Positions 37,566 through 45,879 of a DNA stretch of 64,000 bases are shown piece after piece. This DNA comes from Novosphingobium sp. MD-1 (GTDB lineage Bacteria > Pseudomonadota > Alphaproteobacteria > Sphingomonadales > Sphingomonadaceae), in NCBI RefSeq assembly GCF_001014975.1, contig NZ_BBXA01000013.1, forward strand, positions 248,001 through 312,000. Direction: 5' to 3'. Each line of letters starts with the position of its first letter. Position 1 is the first letter of the stretch. The notes under the pieces are model-generated. The model worked only from the letters and a program-made list of their open reading frames with translations. It did not search any database and was not told where the DNA came from. A program made the translations under genes and the position numbers.

Positions 37566-38645
37566 ATGGCGGAAGGTTTGGAAGGCGTAGTGGCCGCGAG
37601 CACAGTTCTGTCCGATGTCGATGGTGCCGCTGGACGGCTGGTCATCCGTGGCTTCGAACTGGGCCAACTGGCGGGGCGCACGCGTTTCGCGGAAGCGGCG
37701 CACCTGTTGCTCGACGGGTTCCTTGATGATCTGCCCGACTTGGATGGACTGGAAAGGATGCTGGGCGAGGCGCGGGTCGAGGCCTTCGCACATGTCGAGT
37801 TGCCCCATTCCATGCCCCCTGGCCTGAACCCGGTCGAAACGGTTCGTGCCTTGCTGGCTAGGATACCCGAGGGCGATGATGTGCGGACCGCCATGCGGCT
37901 GCTGGCGGGAGTCTCGGTGTTCACCGCCGCTGTCGCGCGCCGGCGCCAGCATCAGGATCTGGTACCACCCGATCCGGCGGCGGACCACGCCGCCGATGTG
38001 TTGCGGATGGTGCGGGGAACCACGGCGACGCTGGAAGAAGCCGCGGCGCTCGACACCTATTTGGTCACCGTCTGCGATCACGGCCTCAACGCCTCCACCT
38101 TTGCCGCGCGCGTCACCGCCTCGACACTGGCCGGACTGACGTCGGCGGTGCTGACGGGGCTCAGCACCTTGAAAGGCCCCCTGCACGGCGGCGCACCCGG
38201 GCCGGTTATCGAAATGCTCGACGCGATCGGTGGAGCGTCCAACGCACGGCGCTGGATCGAGAGTGCCCTCGACCGGGGGGACAGGCTGATGGGCTTTGGC
38301 CATCGCATCTACCGGGTGCGCGATCCAAGAGCGGACGCGCTCAAGCGCGCGCTGAAAGGGCTCTCTCCCGATGCGGGCCGGCTGGCATTGGCCGAGGCGG
38401 TGGAGCAGGCAGCCCTTCAGATCCTGCGCGAGCGCAAGCCGGACCGATCGCTCCAAACAAACGTCGAGTTTTACACCGCGCTGTTGCTCGAAGCGCTGGG
38501 CTTCGACGCTAGCGAATTCACCTGCGTGTTCGCGATGGGCCGAACGCTGGGATGGCTCGCCCATGCGCGCGAACAGGTTGCCAATGGCAGGCTGATAAGG
38601 CCCGCGTCCAACTACGTCGGGCCGGAACCAAGGATCGCCGCCTGA
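37566..38645 (+). CDS. Citrate synthase / methylcitrate synthase family protein
   Basis: 359 residues with the citrate synthase core: His172 in DHGLN, His207 in GPLHGG, His246 in GFGHRIYRVRDPRA. The position of the catalytic Asp reads TNVEFYTALLL, that is Glu301, a variant I also associate with actinobacterial CitA-type enzymes. It would condense an acyl-CoA with an oxoacid. The ATG at 37566 is 9 nt from AGGAG; the ATG at 37557 touches the box. Divergent from the HTH-containing paralogue; the two may share one function, with one subunit regulatory. Confidence 0.82.
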   Translation: MAEGLEGVVAASTVLSDVDGAAGRLVIRGFELGQLAGRTRFAEAAHLLLDGFLDDLPDLDGLERMLGEARVEAFAHVELPHSMPPGLNPVETVRALLARIPEGDDVRTAMRLLAGVSVFTAAVARRRQHQDLVPPDPAADHAADVLRMVRGTTATLEEAAALDTYLVTVCDHGLNASTFAARVTASTLAGLTSAVLTGLSTLKGPLHGGAPGPVIEMLDAIGGASNARRWIESALDRGDRLMGFGHRIYRVRDPRADALKRALKGLSPDAGRLALAEAVEQAALQILRERKPDRSLQTNVEFYTALLLEALGFDASEFTCVFAMGRTLGWLAHAREQVANGRLIRPASNYVGPEPRIAA

Positions 38646-38828
38646 ACGAAGGGCGGGTTTTGCGAGGCCTAAATGCAGCGTTCAACGTCTGCAACCAGGG
38701 CGGCATTTTACATCACATCGTTCCGGTGGCACCCGACCAAATTCAGGCGTTCCGATCAGATACCACAAGCGGCAATGCCTCGATGCAGGCATAGGATAAT
38801 CTCCAGACCAGCGCCCAAGGTGTACCGC

Positions 38829-39719
38829 TCATCCACGGAATGCGTCCTGCAAGAGGTTCTGACGGAACCGACGACTGCCATTGATCACCGCGCCTGAACG
38901 CAGGGTAATCTCGAAGTCTCCGCTTTGCTTTGTCTCCGTGCTGGCGATCGCGGTCCGCCGCACGATGCGCGAGCGATGGACACGGACGAAGCCATGATGT
39001 GCAAGCTCGGCTTCCATATCCGCGAGCTTCCGCCGCGCCAGTTCGCTCCCGAACAGGCCATGCAGTTCTACATAGTTTCCCGCGGCGCTCACCCAGTCAA
39101 TCTCATCAGGCTGCAGCATCACAACGCGGCTGCCGTCGCGCACCTCGATCAGCGGCGCCTCGAGGGTTGGTGACGGCCGGATCGCCATGCGCGGCGCCAC
39201 CAGTTGCCGGGCGACCAGGAATACCGCAAGGATCGATATGTAGGTGATAAGGTCCTTGCGCGCCTCGAAAAATAGCCGATCAGACCATCGTTCAGTCGGC
39301 GCGTAGTGATCCCCTGCGAGCGCATAGGCAGCGATCCTCAGGCCCACCATCAGCGCAGTGTGGACCAACGAGACCACGATGCAGCCCGCTGCATGGCCCA
39401 GCGTGGTGAGCGGCAGGGGGCGCGATACGAGGCGGGCCGCCAACATCAGAATGAACGGCAAAAGCGCCAGCCAAGCGGCAAAACTTGTGCCTTCGAGCAC
39501 CCAGGCCTGCCATTTCGCAATCGGTTGCCCGAGTGCGCGGCGTTGGTCGATCAGGGTGACTGCGTTGACGACCATGTACAGCGATCCGAAGGCGGCGAAT
39601 GCCAGCGCGGCAATCGGAAGGGGATCGCGCAGGGAACCAGCCTTGAGCTGTTCACCGCTCAGCCCTCGATCCCCACCACTCGTCACAACCCGCCCCGCAT
39701 CCCGTCCCGCCGGTTCCAC
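38829..39719 (-). CDS. LytTR-family DNA-binding membrane regulator
   Basis: About 296 residues from a GTG (a GTG at 39686 is an alternative). Four membrane helices (IAALAFAAFGSLYMVVNAVT; FAAWLALLPFILMLAARLVS; HAAGCIVVSLVHTALMVGLR; ITYISILAVFLVARQLVAP) precede a C-terminal LytTR DNA-binding domain (VVMLQPDEIDWVSAAGNYVE, GFVRVHRSRIVRR, ITLRSGAVINGSRRFRQNL). It diverges from an acyltransferase gene. The 183-bp gap downstream toward the citrate synthase holds nothing recognisable. Confidence 0.85.
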   Translation of the reverse strand: MEPAGRDAGRVVTSGGDRGLSGEQLKAGSLRDPLPIAALAFAAFGSLYMVVNAVTLIDQRRALGQPIAKWQAWVLEGTSFAAWLALLPFILMLAARLVSRPLPLTTLGHAAGCIVVSLVHTALMVGLRIAAYALAGDHYAPTERWSDRLFFEARKDLITYISILAVFLVARQLVAPRMAIRPSPTLEAPLIEVRDGSRVVMLQPDEIDWVSAAGNYVELHGLFGSELARRKLADMEAELAHHGFVRVHRSRIVRRTAIASTETKQSGDFEITLRSGAVINGSRRFRQNLLQDAFRG

Positions 39720-39779
39720 CGCCCGTCACCCGTGCCGCGACAGCGCGGCCGCGAGCAGCAAGTTCACGGGAGAGAGTAA

Positions 39780-40982
39780 ATGCGATGGAGACGCGAGATG
39801 CAAGGCAAGACACATTTGACTGGCCGGCAATACGGGCTCGATTGGCTGAGGATCGGCGCCTTTGGGCTGCTGATCCTATATCATATCGGGATGTTCTTCG
39901 TGCCTTGGGGCTGGCACGTAAAGGCGGCGGAGCCGGTCGAATGGGCGGGGTGGCCAATGATGGCTATCAATCCATGGCGGCTGTTGCTGCTGTTCGTGAT
40001 TTCCGGTGTTGTTTCGCGTGCGCTGCTCGCCAAGCTTGGCACGGCGCGGGCGTTTGCCGAGAGTCGTTCAGTGCGCCTGGCAGTGCCGTTGCTGGCTGGA
40101 ATGGTGCTCTTCGTTGCCCCCCAGCCGTGGTTCGAGCTGCGCGACCGGGGAAGCTACGATGCGGGCTTCGTGCATTTCTGGCTCCACGACTACTTCGAGT
40201 TCGGCAGCAGCCGTGGCACCCCGCTTCCGACCTGGAACCACCTGTGGTTCGTGGCTTATCTCTGGGCCTATTCCCTTGTGCTTGCCGGGCTGGCGGCCCT
40301 TCCAGCCGAAGGTCGGGCGAGGCTGCAGAAGATCTTTGACCTGCTGTTTCGCGGCTGGGGGCTTGTGCTGTTGCCGATCGCGTGGCTCGCCTTCGCGCAG
40401 CTAGTGCTGCACCCGGCGTTCGGCGAGACGCATGCGCTTTTCGACGATCCCTATGCCCATGCTGTCTACGGGTTCGCCTTCTTCTTCGGCATTGGGCTGG
40501 CGCGTTCGGAGGGTGCATGGGAGCTGATTCTGCATCGCTGGCGCGCGCTGCTCGGCTGTGCGGGGCTGGCCTGCGCAACCATGCTTGCAGCACACGCCCT
40601 GAGCGACGGGACGTCCGCCTGGGAGACTGCTCGCGCGCTGTCACGCGCCGTGCTGGCGTGGGGCATGATCCTGGGATTGCTCGGTTTTGCCCAGACGTGC
40701 CTCCACTTTGATGGACCGGTGCGACGCTATCTGACCGAAGCGATTTTCCCCTATTACATCGCGCATCAGACTATCATCGTCGCAGCGGGCTTCTGGCTGA
40801 AGCAAGGCGGGGTGCAGTCCGAACTGGCATTCGGCGTGATCCTGCTGACGACCGTTTTTGGCTGTGCGCTGACCTACGAGATTGGGCGGCGAGTGAACTG
40901 GTTGCGACCATTGCTCGGATTGAAGCCGGCGCCCGTTGTCACGCAGTCCGTAAAGCAGTTCGCTGAAGTGCAGCGCACTTAG
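39780..40982 (+). CDS. Acyltransferase 3 family membrane protein (OpgC-like)
   Basis: 400 residues with about 10 membrane helices and the family start YGLDWLRIGAFGLLILYHIG (the His is the usual catalytic residue), SRSVRLAVPLLAGM and late YYIAHQTIIV. Such proteins transfer acyl groups to periplasmic glucans or other surface carbohydrates. ATG 39780 follows GGAGAGA. Divergent from the LytTR regulator, which probably controls it. Confidence 0.82.
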   Translation: MRWRREMQGKTHLTGRQYGLDWLRIGAFGLLILYHIGMFFVPWGWHVKAAEPVEWAGWPMMAINPWRLLLLFVISGVVSRALLAKLGTARAFAESRSVRLAVPLLAGMVLFVAPQPWFELRDRGSYDAGFVHFWLHDYFEFGSSRGTPLPTWNHLWFVAYLWAYSLVLAGLAALPAEGRARLQKIFDLLFRGWGLVLLPIAWLAFAQLVLHPAFGETHALFDDPYAHAVYGFAFFFGIGLARSEGAWELILHRWRALLGCAGLACATMLAAHALSDGTSAWETARALSRAVLAWGMILGLLGFAQTCLHFDGPVRRYLTEAIFPYYIAHQTIIVAAGFWLKQGGVQSELAFGVILLTTVFGCALTYEIGRRVNWLRPLLGLKPAPVVTQSVKQFAEVQRT

Positions 40983-41015
40983 AGGGAGGATTGTCACCAA
41001 CCTTGACTGTAGAAA

Positions 41016-41103
41016 GCGTATCTTGGGCGCGATCATAGGCGGCAGCGCCAGGAATGCCGACCAAGCCGGAACGCGAGGACATGTTGATGATCGATCCTGT
41101 CCC
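41016..41103 (-). pseudogene. SDR dehydrogenase fossil
   Basis: On the minus strand GTGSIINMSSRSGLVGIPGA and AAYDRAQ reproduce the catalytic Ser and Tyr region of short-chain dehydrogenases. The Rossmann N-terminus and the C-terminus are missing. It lies beside an IS30 fragment, which probably destroyed the gene. Confidence 0.5.
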
Positions 41104-41173
41104 CGTCCGGAATTGCGGGGCGGGTTAAACGGGTCATCGCAACACCTTTAATCGGGGATGCTGGAGGTGAGCG

Positions 41174-41269
41174 ATGGTGACATCACGGATCTGGTTCACG
41201 TCGGAACAGAAAGCTGAGCTTTGGGAGCGTTGGCGTCAGGGGCAGAGCATTTTGGCGATTTCGCGGGCC
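41174..41269 (+). mobile_element. IS30-family transposase N-terminal fragment
   Basis: From ATG 41174 the frame reads [20 protein letters not shown] then [13 protein letters not shown], the N-terminal helix-turn-helix of IS30-family transposases. It breaks off where an IS5 fragment begins. The preceding bases (CGCAACACCTTTAATCGGGG, 41138-41157) may be the element's terminal repeat. Confidence 0.6.
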
Positions 41270-41430
41270 ATAGCGTTCGGGCAGGTCACGCCATGACGCA
41301 CCGGAGCGCAGCACCCAGAAGATGCCGTTCAGCACGCGGCGTTCATCAACGCGCGGCACGCCCTGCGGTTGTTAGGCAACAGAGGTTCGATCACGCGCCA
41401 TTCGAAGTCGGTCAGGTCATATCGGCTCAT
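41270..41430 (-). mobile_element. IS5-family transposase N-terminal fragment, frameshifted
   Basis: Reading the minus strand from ATG 41430 gives [20 protein letters not shown]. After a frameshift the family sequence continues as [20 protein letters not shown] then [12 protein letters not shown], and the rest is missing. It joins the IS30 fragment directly, so one element inserted into or recombined with the other. Confidence 0.65.
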
Positions 41431-41523
41431 GCCTGTGCTGAATCACAACGGTCTGCCTCTTGGCAACGGCGGATGCATTCTGGATATGCTTTTCGGGAAG
41501 GTCATCGGCGGAGGCATTGAGCA

Positions 41524-42030
41524 ATGAGTTCTGACTCAAAGCGGAAGCGGGTGAAGCTGCGTCAGGGCGATCTCTTCGAGTTCCTGGTGACTGACGGTCG
41601 GCTGGGATATGGTCTGGTCATAATACCCGGCGGCGTCTTGTACGCTGCATTCTTCAAGAACCTGCATAGCTCACGACCGGACATTGCATCCTTGCTGGCC
41701 GATGAGATCGCGCTCGTAGGCACGACGATGGACAGCATGTTTTATCATGGGCGTTGGTCCGTCATTGCTCGCGATCAGCCCATTCCCGCTGCAATTCCCT
41801 TTCCGAACTGGAAGGTCAAAGTTGGGGACGAGCTTCGTACGACCGACTTTGAAGGACGCTCCCTCTGGCCGATGCGTCCTGATGAGGTAGATCTTCTCGA
41901 CTACAAATTCAGCAGAGCGCCATTGGGATACCTGGACGCGCTGGAGGCCCTAAACGGCTTTGGCGAATGGCAAGACAGCTACGACAAACTCACCCCAGCC
42001 TATGCGGCGCGCCGAGTGACGCGAGCGTAA
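41524..42030 (+). CDS. Imm26-like immunity protein, orphan
   Basis: 168 residues: VKLRQGDLFEFLVTDGRLGY, VLYAAFFKNLHSSRPD, WSVIARDQPIPAAIPFPNWK and VKVGDELRTTDF match the layout of Imm26-type immunity proteins of polymorphic toxin systems, judged from memory. No toxin gene adjoins it; fragments of IS30/IS5 lie upstream and of IS3 downstream. Probably a cytoplasmic orphan carried by transposition. The family call is moderate. Confidence 0.55.
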   Translation: MSSDSKRKRVKLRQGDLFEFLVTDGRLGYGLVIIPGGVLYAAFFKNLHSSRPDIASLLADEIALVGTTMDSMFYHGRWSVIARDQPIPAAIPFPNWKVKVGDELRTTDFEGRSLWPMRPDEVDLLDYKFSRAPLGYLDALEALNGFGEWQDSYDKLTPAYAARRVTRA

Positions 42031-42056
42031 CTCTGTCCATTTAATGAGTTCACGAC

Positions 42057-42194
42057 CTAGACGCCTTCCGCTTTCAAAATCTGCTGCCGCTCGAACTCTA
42101 CGGGCGACAGCGGCCTGTTCCCGACCTGCTTGCGTACCGGGTTGTAGAACATCTCGACGCAATCGAACACGTCTTGTCGGGCTTCTGCGTCAGC
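42057..42194 (-). mobile_element. IS3-family transposase C-terminal fragment
   Basis: The minus strand reads ADAEARQDVFDCVEMFYNPV then RKQVGNRPLSPVEFERQQIL and KAEGV before a stop, the typical C-terminus of an IS3-family OrfB integrase. The catalytic DDE core is absent. A matching N-terminal IS3 OrfA piece in the same orientation lies at 58490-58570. Confidence 0.65.
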
Positions 42195-42245
42195 GGGTTC
42201 GGGCTTGTCCCCAGCCCTCGTCAATCAAGCACCCCGCGGCGCCGG

Positions 42246-42292
42246 TGAATGAACGACAGGTTCCGACGCCCCGGACTGGGTCTCTGAACGTC
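42246..42292 (+). repeat. Left copy of a 47-bp dispersed repeat
   Basis: TGAATGAACGACAGGTT, 21 variable bases, then CTGAACGTC. The same two blocks at identical spacing recur at 57793-57839. They flank the two-component, rtc and prfH segment. Confidence 0.5.
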
Positions 42293-42306
42293 AGCAATTA
42301 AGGCGG

Positions 42307-43632
42307 TTACCGCAATCCCATGCGGTCCATTTTCTTGAGCAGTCCGACGCGCGAAAGGCCAAGATCGCGGGCCGTGTGGGTATGGTTATGGCCTGTGCGC
42401 TCGAGCGCCTCAATGATCCGACGCCGCTCCAACGCGGCCACCTCCTCTTCCAGCGTCGCATGTGGGGGAGGCACGGCGACGGGCGCGGTTTCTCCGGTAG
42501 CAAAGGCCAGATCCTCGACGCTGATCGCCGTGCCTTGGGCCAAGGCCGCCGCACATTCCACGGCGGCGCGCAATTCGCGCACATTTCCTGGCCACGCGCG
42601 CCGGGCAATCCATTCCAGTGCGGCCCCCGAAAAGCCCATGACAGGCGACGCGCGGCGGAGGAATATTTGTGCCAGCAATGCCTTGTCCGCGCCCCTTTCG
42701 TCCAGCTTCGGCGTGGACAGGACGAGGCCTTTCAAGCGGTAATAGAGATCCTCGCGGAACGAGCCGTCCGCCACGGCGGCGGCAAGATCGCGATGCGTGG
42801 CCGCGACGACGCGCACGTCGGATTTGCGCACCTCGCGCGCGCCGACCGGCTGATAGGTGCCATCGGCCAGGAAGCGCAGCAGCTTGACCTGCATGGCGGA
42901 TGGCATTTCGCCGATCTCATCAAGGAACAGCGTGCCGCCATGCGCCACTTCGACCAGGCCTGCGCGGTCGGCATGGGCGCCGGTGAAACTGCCCTTCATG
43001 TGACCGAACAACTCGCTTTCCAGCAAGTCGGCGGGCACCGCTCCACAATGGACCGGCACCAAAGGCCGCGTGGCGCGGGGTGAGGCAGCGTGGACCGCGC
43101 GCGCGACGAGTTCCTTGCCGGTGCCACTCGGCCCCAGCACCATGACCGGCATCGTGGTGGGCGCCACCCGGCGGATCAGCGCGCGCAAGGCGACCATCGG
43201 CGGCGATTGGCCGATCAGGCCCATGTCCTCGCTGGCCTCATCGCGCGCGCGAAGCAGGGCCAATTCCTGCGCGAGCCTCGCCCGCTCCACCGCGCGCGTG
43301 ACGACAACCTTGAGTAGATCGGGATCGACAGGTTTGGCGAGGAAATCCCACGCGCCTGCCTCAATCGCCTTCATGGCCAATGCCTGATCGGCGTGGCCAG
43401 TCATCACCACCACCGGCGCCGGCGCAAAGGCGGAGATCAGCGCGATGCCCGCTTGCGGATCGTGATGAGGCGGCATCGCCAGATCGAGCAGTACGACATC
43501 GGGCCGCTGCTCCGCAAAGACGGCGCGTGCGGCATCGCCATCGCCCACGGCGGTAACGTCATGCCCTTGCGCGCGCAGCCAGTTCACGGTCAGGCGCTGA
43601 AAGGCGGGTTCGTCATCGGCCAGAAGAATCAT
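42307..43632 (-). CDS. Sigma-54-dependent response regulator (NtrC family)
   Basis: 441 residues in three domains. The receiver has the phospho-acceptor Asp50 in [10 protein letters not shown]. The AAA+ domain has Walker A GPSGTGKE (167-174) and a sigma-54 contact loop written GSFTGA (214-219) instead of GAFTGA. A Fis-type helix-turn-helix follows at the end ([20 protein letters not shown]). The kinase gene is upstream with a 4-bp overlap. A near-consensus sigma-54 promoter at 45473, next to the kinase gene, is its probable target. Resembles the PrsK/PrsR pair in organisation. Confidence 0.9.
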   Translation of the reverse strand: MILLADDEPAFQRLTVNWLRAQGHDVTAVGDGDAARAVFAEQRPDVVLLDLAMPPHHDPQAGIALISAFAPAPVVVMTGHADQALAMKAIEAGAWDFLAKPVDPDLLKVVVTRAVERARLAQELALLRARDEASEDMGLIGQSPPMVALRALIRRVAPTTMPVMVLGPSGTGKELVARAVHAASPRATRPLVPVHCGAVPADLLESELFGHMKGSFTGAHADRAGLVEVAHGGTLFLDEIGEMPSAMQVKLLRFLADGTYQPVGAREVRKSDVRVVAATHRDLAAAVADGSFREDLYYRLKGLVLSTPKLDERGADKALLAQIFLRRASPVMGFSGAALEWIARRAWPGNVRELRAAVECAAALAQGTAISVEDLAFATGETAPVAVPPPHATLEEEVAALERRRIIEALERTGHNHTHTARDLGLSRVGLLKKMDRMGLR

Positions 43633-45398
43633 GGGCGCGCTCGCAAATCAGGCCCGAAAGTCAGGCGAAAACAGGTGGTCCAGCCCTCGCGTTGCGCAAC
43701 GGTGGCGTTGCCGCCGTGCGCCTCCATGATACGGCGGACGATGGCAAGACCGAGGCCGGTGCCCCCGGCGCGCCGCGAAACGAAGGGTTTGAAAAGGCTG
43801 CCGGCAATCTCCGGCGCAATGCCGGGGCCGTTGTCGCAAATGTCAATGCTGTGGCCATCGGCAATGATCGTGCAACCATTCCCCATGGCGCCGCCCATTG
43901 CCTTGGCGTTGTCCACGAGATTGGTCAAAGCACGGCGCAAGGCGGCAGGATCGGCGTGGAGCATCATGCCCTCGGGTACCTCCACCGGCACGCCAAATCC
44001 CGAGAGATAAGAGGCCAGTTCGATGGGGCGCGGCGTAATGGTCCACGCCCGCGCATAATCCAGAATGTCGGTGACGAGCGCGTTCATGCGCCCAACCTGC
44101 TCGCCGATCTCGACGCGAATCTCGGGCGGGGCCGCGGTGGCCGCCATCTGCACAATGCCCAGCGGGTTCCGCAGATCATGCGCGATTGTTGCCGCCAATG
44201 CCCCCAGTTCCGCCAACCTCGCTTCGCGCTCGGCTTCCACCATGCGGCGGGCGCTGGCGAGGCGCCGGGCAGCCTCCTCCGCCAGCCCGGCAATGCGGAC
44301 GGCGGTGTGGCGCAGGGCCGCCGGCGCATCATCCCATCCGTTCAGCGTCACGGATTCGCCGCTAATTGCCAATCCAGGACCGTCGGCGGCAAGGCCCAGA
44401 TGCTGGCGCAGCATGGCGTTGGCCAGTTCGCCCAGTGCCTGCTCGTCTGGTACCTGCGCCAGAGCGTCACGCCATGGCTCCACGTCCAGCTTGGCGCCTG
44501 GGAAGACCATCCTGTCGGTCAGCCGCTTGAGCGGGGCCATCACCAGAAGCCCGAGCGCCATCGCGCCCGCCAAAGCCGCCCAGGTCGCCACGAAGCCTTC
44601 CGGCCGCCCGGCAAGCGCCAGTGGCAAAGTTGCGATCAGCGCCGCCGCGCCACCCGCACCCGCCAGCAGCAGGAGCCACACCAGGCCCCGCCGCGCCCAT
44701 ACATCTGCCGCCATGAAACGATGCCGTAGCACCGCGTAGACCAGTGCCACCGAATACAGTGGCAGTGCCAGTACCGGCAAGGGATAGGCCTCGATACCCA
44801 GCGCGGGGAAGGCAAAGCCGGTGAGCGCGAGAAGGCCGATACCGCTCGACACGAACACGGCCCCGGCCTGATCGCGATGCAACCCGCTTTGTCGGCGCCA
44901 CGTCTGGAACAGGCGGATATGCCCCGTCATCGACAAGGCCGCCGCAACACCCAGCACGCCCCACCCCGTAAGCGAGGGCACAAAGGCCCCCGCAAAGCCA
45001 TGCCAAGGTGCAATTTTTCCCACGCCCAGAACGATGCCGGCGATCGTTGCCACGCAGGCCACGCCGTAGCTGGCCCAAGCCACCGGACGCAGCGCACCGC
45101 ACAGCGCGAAGGCGAACACGAGATGCACGAAGGCCGCGGCCGGCAAGGGCGAAAGCGCGATCACCGTGAGCGTAAAAGGTGCTGCCCTGGCACCCAGCAT
45201 CGCGGGAGCGGCCATGGCCAGGCTCCACAGCGCAACCCCGCACAGGAATGTCACCAGCGTCCATGCGCCCGGCAAGCCACGCGCCCTGACCGCGACAAAG
45301 CCGGCCAGCAGCACGCTCGCCAGCGCGGTCAGGCCCAGTGCGCCGATATAGGCCATCAAGCCAAGTGCTGTATCCATCGTCGACAGCATAACATGCAT
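43629..45398 (-). CDS. Membrane sensor histidine kinase
   Basis: 589 residues. The N-terminal 230 residues form about seven membrane helices (TALASVLLAGFVAVRARGLP, LVTFLCGVALWSLAMAAPAM and so on). A linker follows, then the dimerisation H-box ATIAHDLRNPLGIVQMA (His near residue 400) and an ATPase domain with LTNLVDNAKAMGGAMGNG, DICDNGPGIAPE and RAGGTGLGLAIVRRIMEAHG. No periplasmic sensor domain is evident, so the signal may be sensed in the membrane. It diverges from the sigma-54-driven operon at 45543. Confidence 0.88.
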   Translation of the reverse strand: MHVMLSTMDTALGLMAYIGALGLTALASVLLAGFVAVRARGLPGAWTLVTFLCGVALWSLAMAAPAMLGARAAPFTLTVIALSPLPAAAFVHLVFAFALCGALRPVAWASYGVACVATIAGIVLGVGKIAPWHGFAGAFVPSLTGWGVLGVAAALSMTGHIRLFQTWRRQSGLHRDQAGAVFVSSGIGLLALTGFAFPALGIEAYPLPVLALPLYSVALVYAVLRHRFMAADVWARRGLVWLLLLAGAGGAAALIATLPLALAGRPEGFVATWAALAGAMALGLLVMAPLKRLTDRMVFPGAKLDVEPWRDALAQVPDEQALGELANAMLRQHLGLAADGPGLAISGESVTLNGWDDAPAALRHTAVRIAGLAEEAARRLASARRMVEAEREARLAELGALAATIAHDLRNPLGIVQMAATAAPPEIRVEIGEQVGRMNALVTDILDYARAWTITPRPIELASYLSGFGVPVEVPEGMMLHADPAALRRALTNLVDNAKAMGGAMGNGCTIIADGHSIDICDNGPGIAPEIAGSLFKPFVSRRAGGTGLGLAIVRRIMEAHGGNATVAQREGWTTCFRLTFGPDLRARP

Positions 45399-45472
45399 TT
45401 CCGTTTACGTCGTTTACATTCACGCGGCGGTTTCATCGGCGAGATTCCCGGTTTTCTGGCGATCTTCGCAAT

Positions 45473-45488
45473 TGGCATGCCAGTTGCG
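45473..45488 (+). promoter_or_regulatory. Sigma-54 promoter for the 45543-48555 operon
   Basis: TGGCATGCCAGTTGCG matches the -24/-12 consensus (TGGCAC-N5-TTGC) with the essential GG and GC exactly 10 bp apart. It lies 55 bp before the first ATG. Upstream, the direct repeat CGTTTAC at 45402-45408 and 45411-45417 could be the enhancer site for the adjacent NtrC-type regulator. Confidence 0.8.
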
Positions 45489-45542
45489 AAGCAGGGGGCA
45501 TGGCGCGGTCATCGTGACCGCCTGCCTGAAAGGAGCCAAGCC

Positions 45543-45869
45543 ATGTTGATCCCGATTGCCGCTCTGCTGCTCACCTATGCCGTTACCCTGGCGCTGGCCG
45601 GATTGGCGGCGCTTGTGCTGCGCCGCCCGCTTTCGATCCTGTTGTCTGAATTGTGCGGAACCGAGGAGCGGTCGTCGTTCTGGACGGTGTGGTCGACGGT
45701 CATGATGATCGCCCTGCCACTGCTGTTCGTCTCGATCGCGCGGATTGCCAGGGATCCTACCGATCTGATCCAGGGCACGGTGGCGTGCACCCTGACCGGA
45801 ATCCTGATGGCGATGGTCGGCATGGGGCTGGCCGTGTGGCGCCGGGTGCCCCAGCCGAACATGGATTGA
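45543..45869 (+). CDS. Small membrane protein, hypothetical
   Basis: 108 residues with three hydrophobic helices (IPIAALLLTYAVTLALAGLA; STVMMIALPLLFVSIARIA; VACTLTGILMAMVGMGLAVW). The ATG follows AAAGGAG at good spacing. First gene after the sigma-54 promoter and 10 bp before the SDR/DoxX-like gene. No family recognised. Confidence 0.7.
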   Translation: MLIPIAALLLTYAVTLALAGLAALVLRRPLSILLSELCGTEERSSFWTVWSTVMMIALPLLFVSIARIARDPTDLIQGTVACTLTGILMAMVGMGLAVWRRVPQPNMD

Positions 45870-45879
45870 GGAAACGGCG

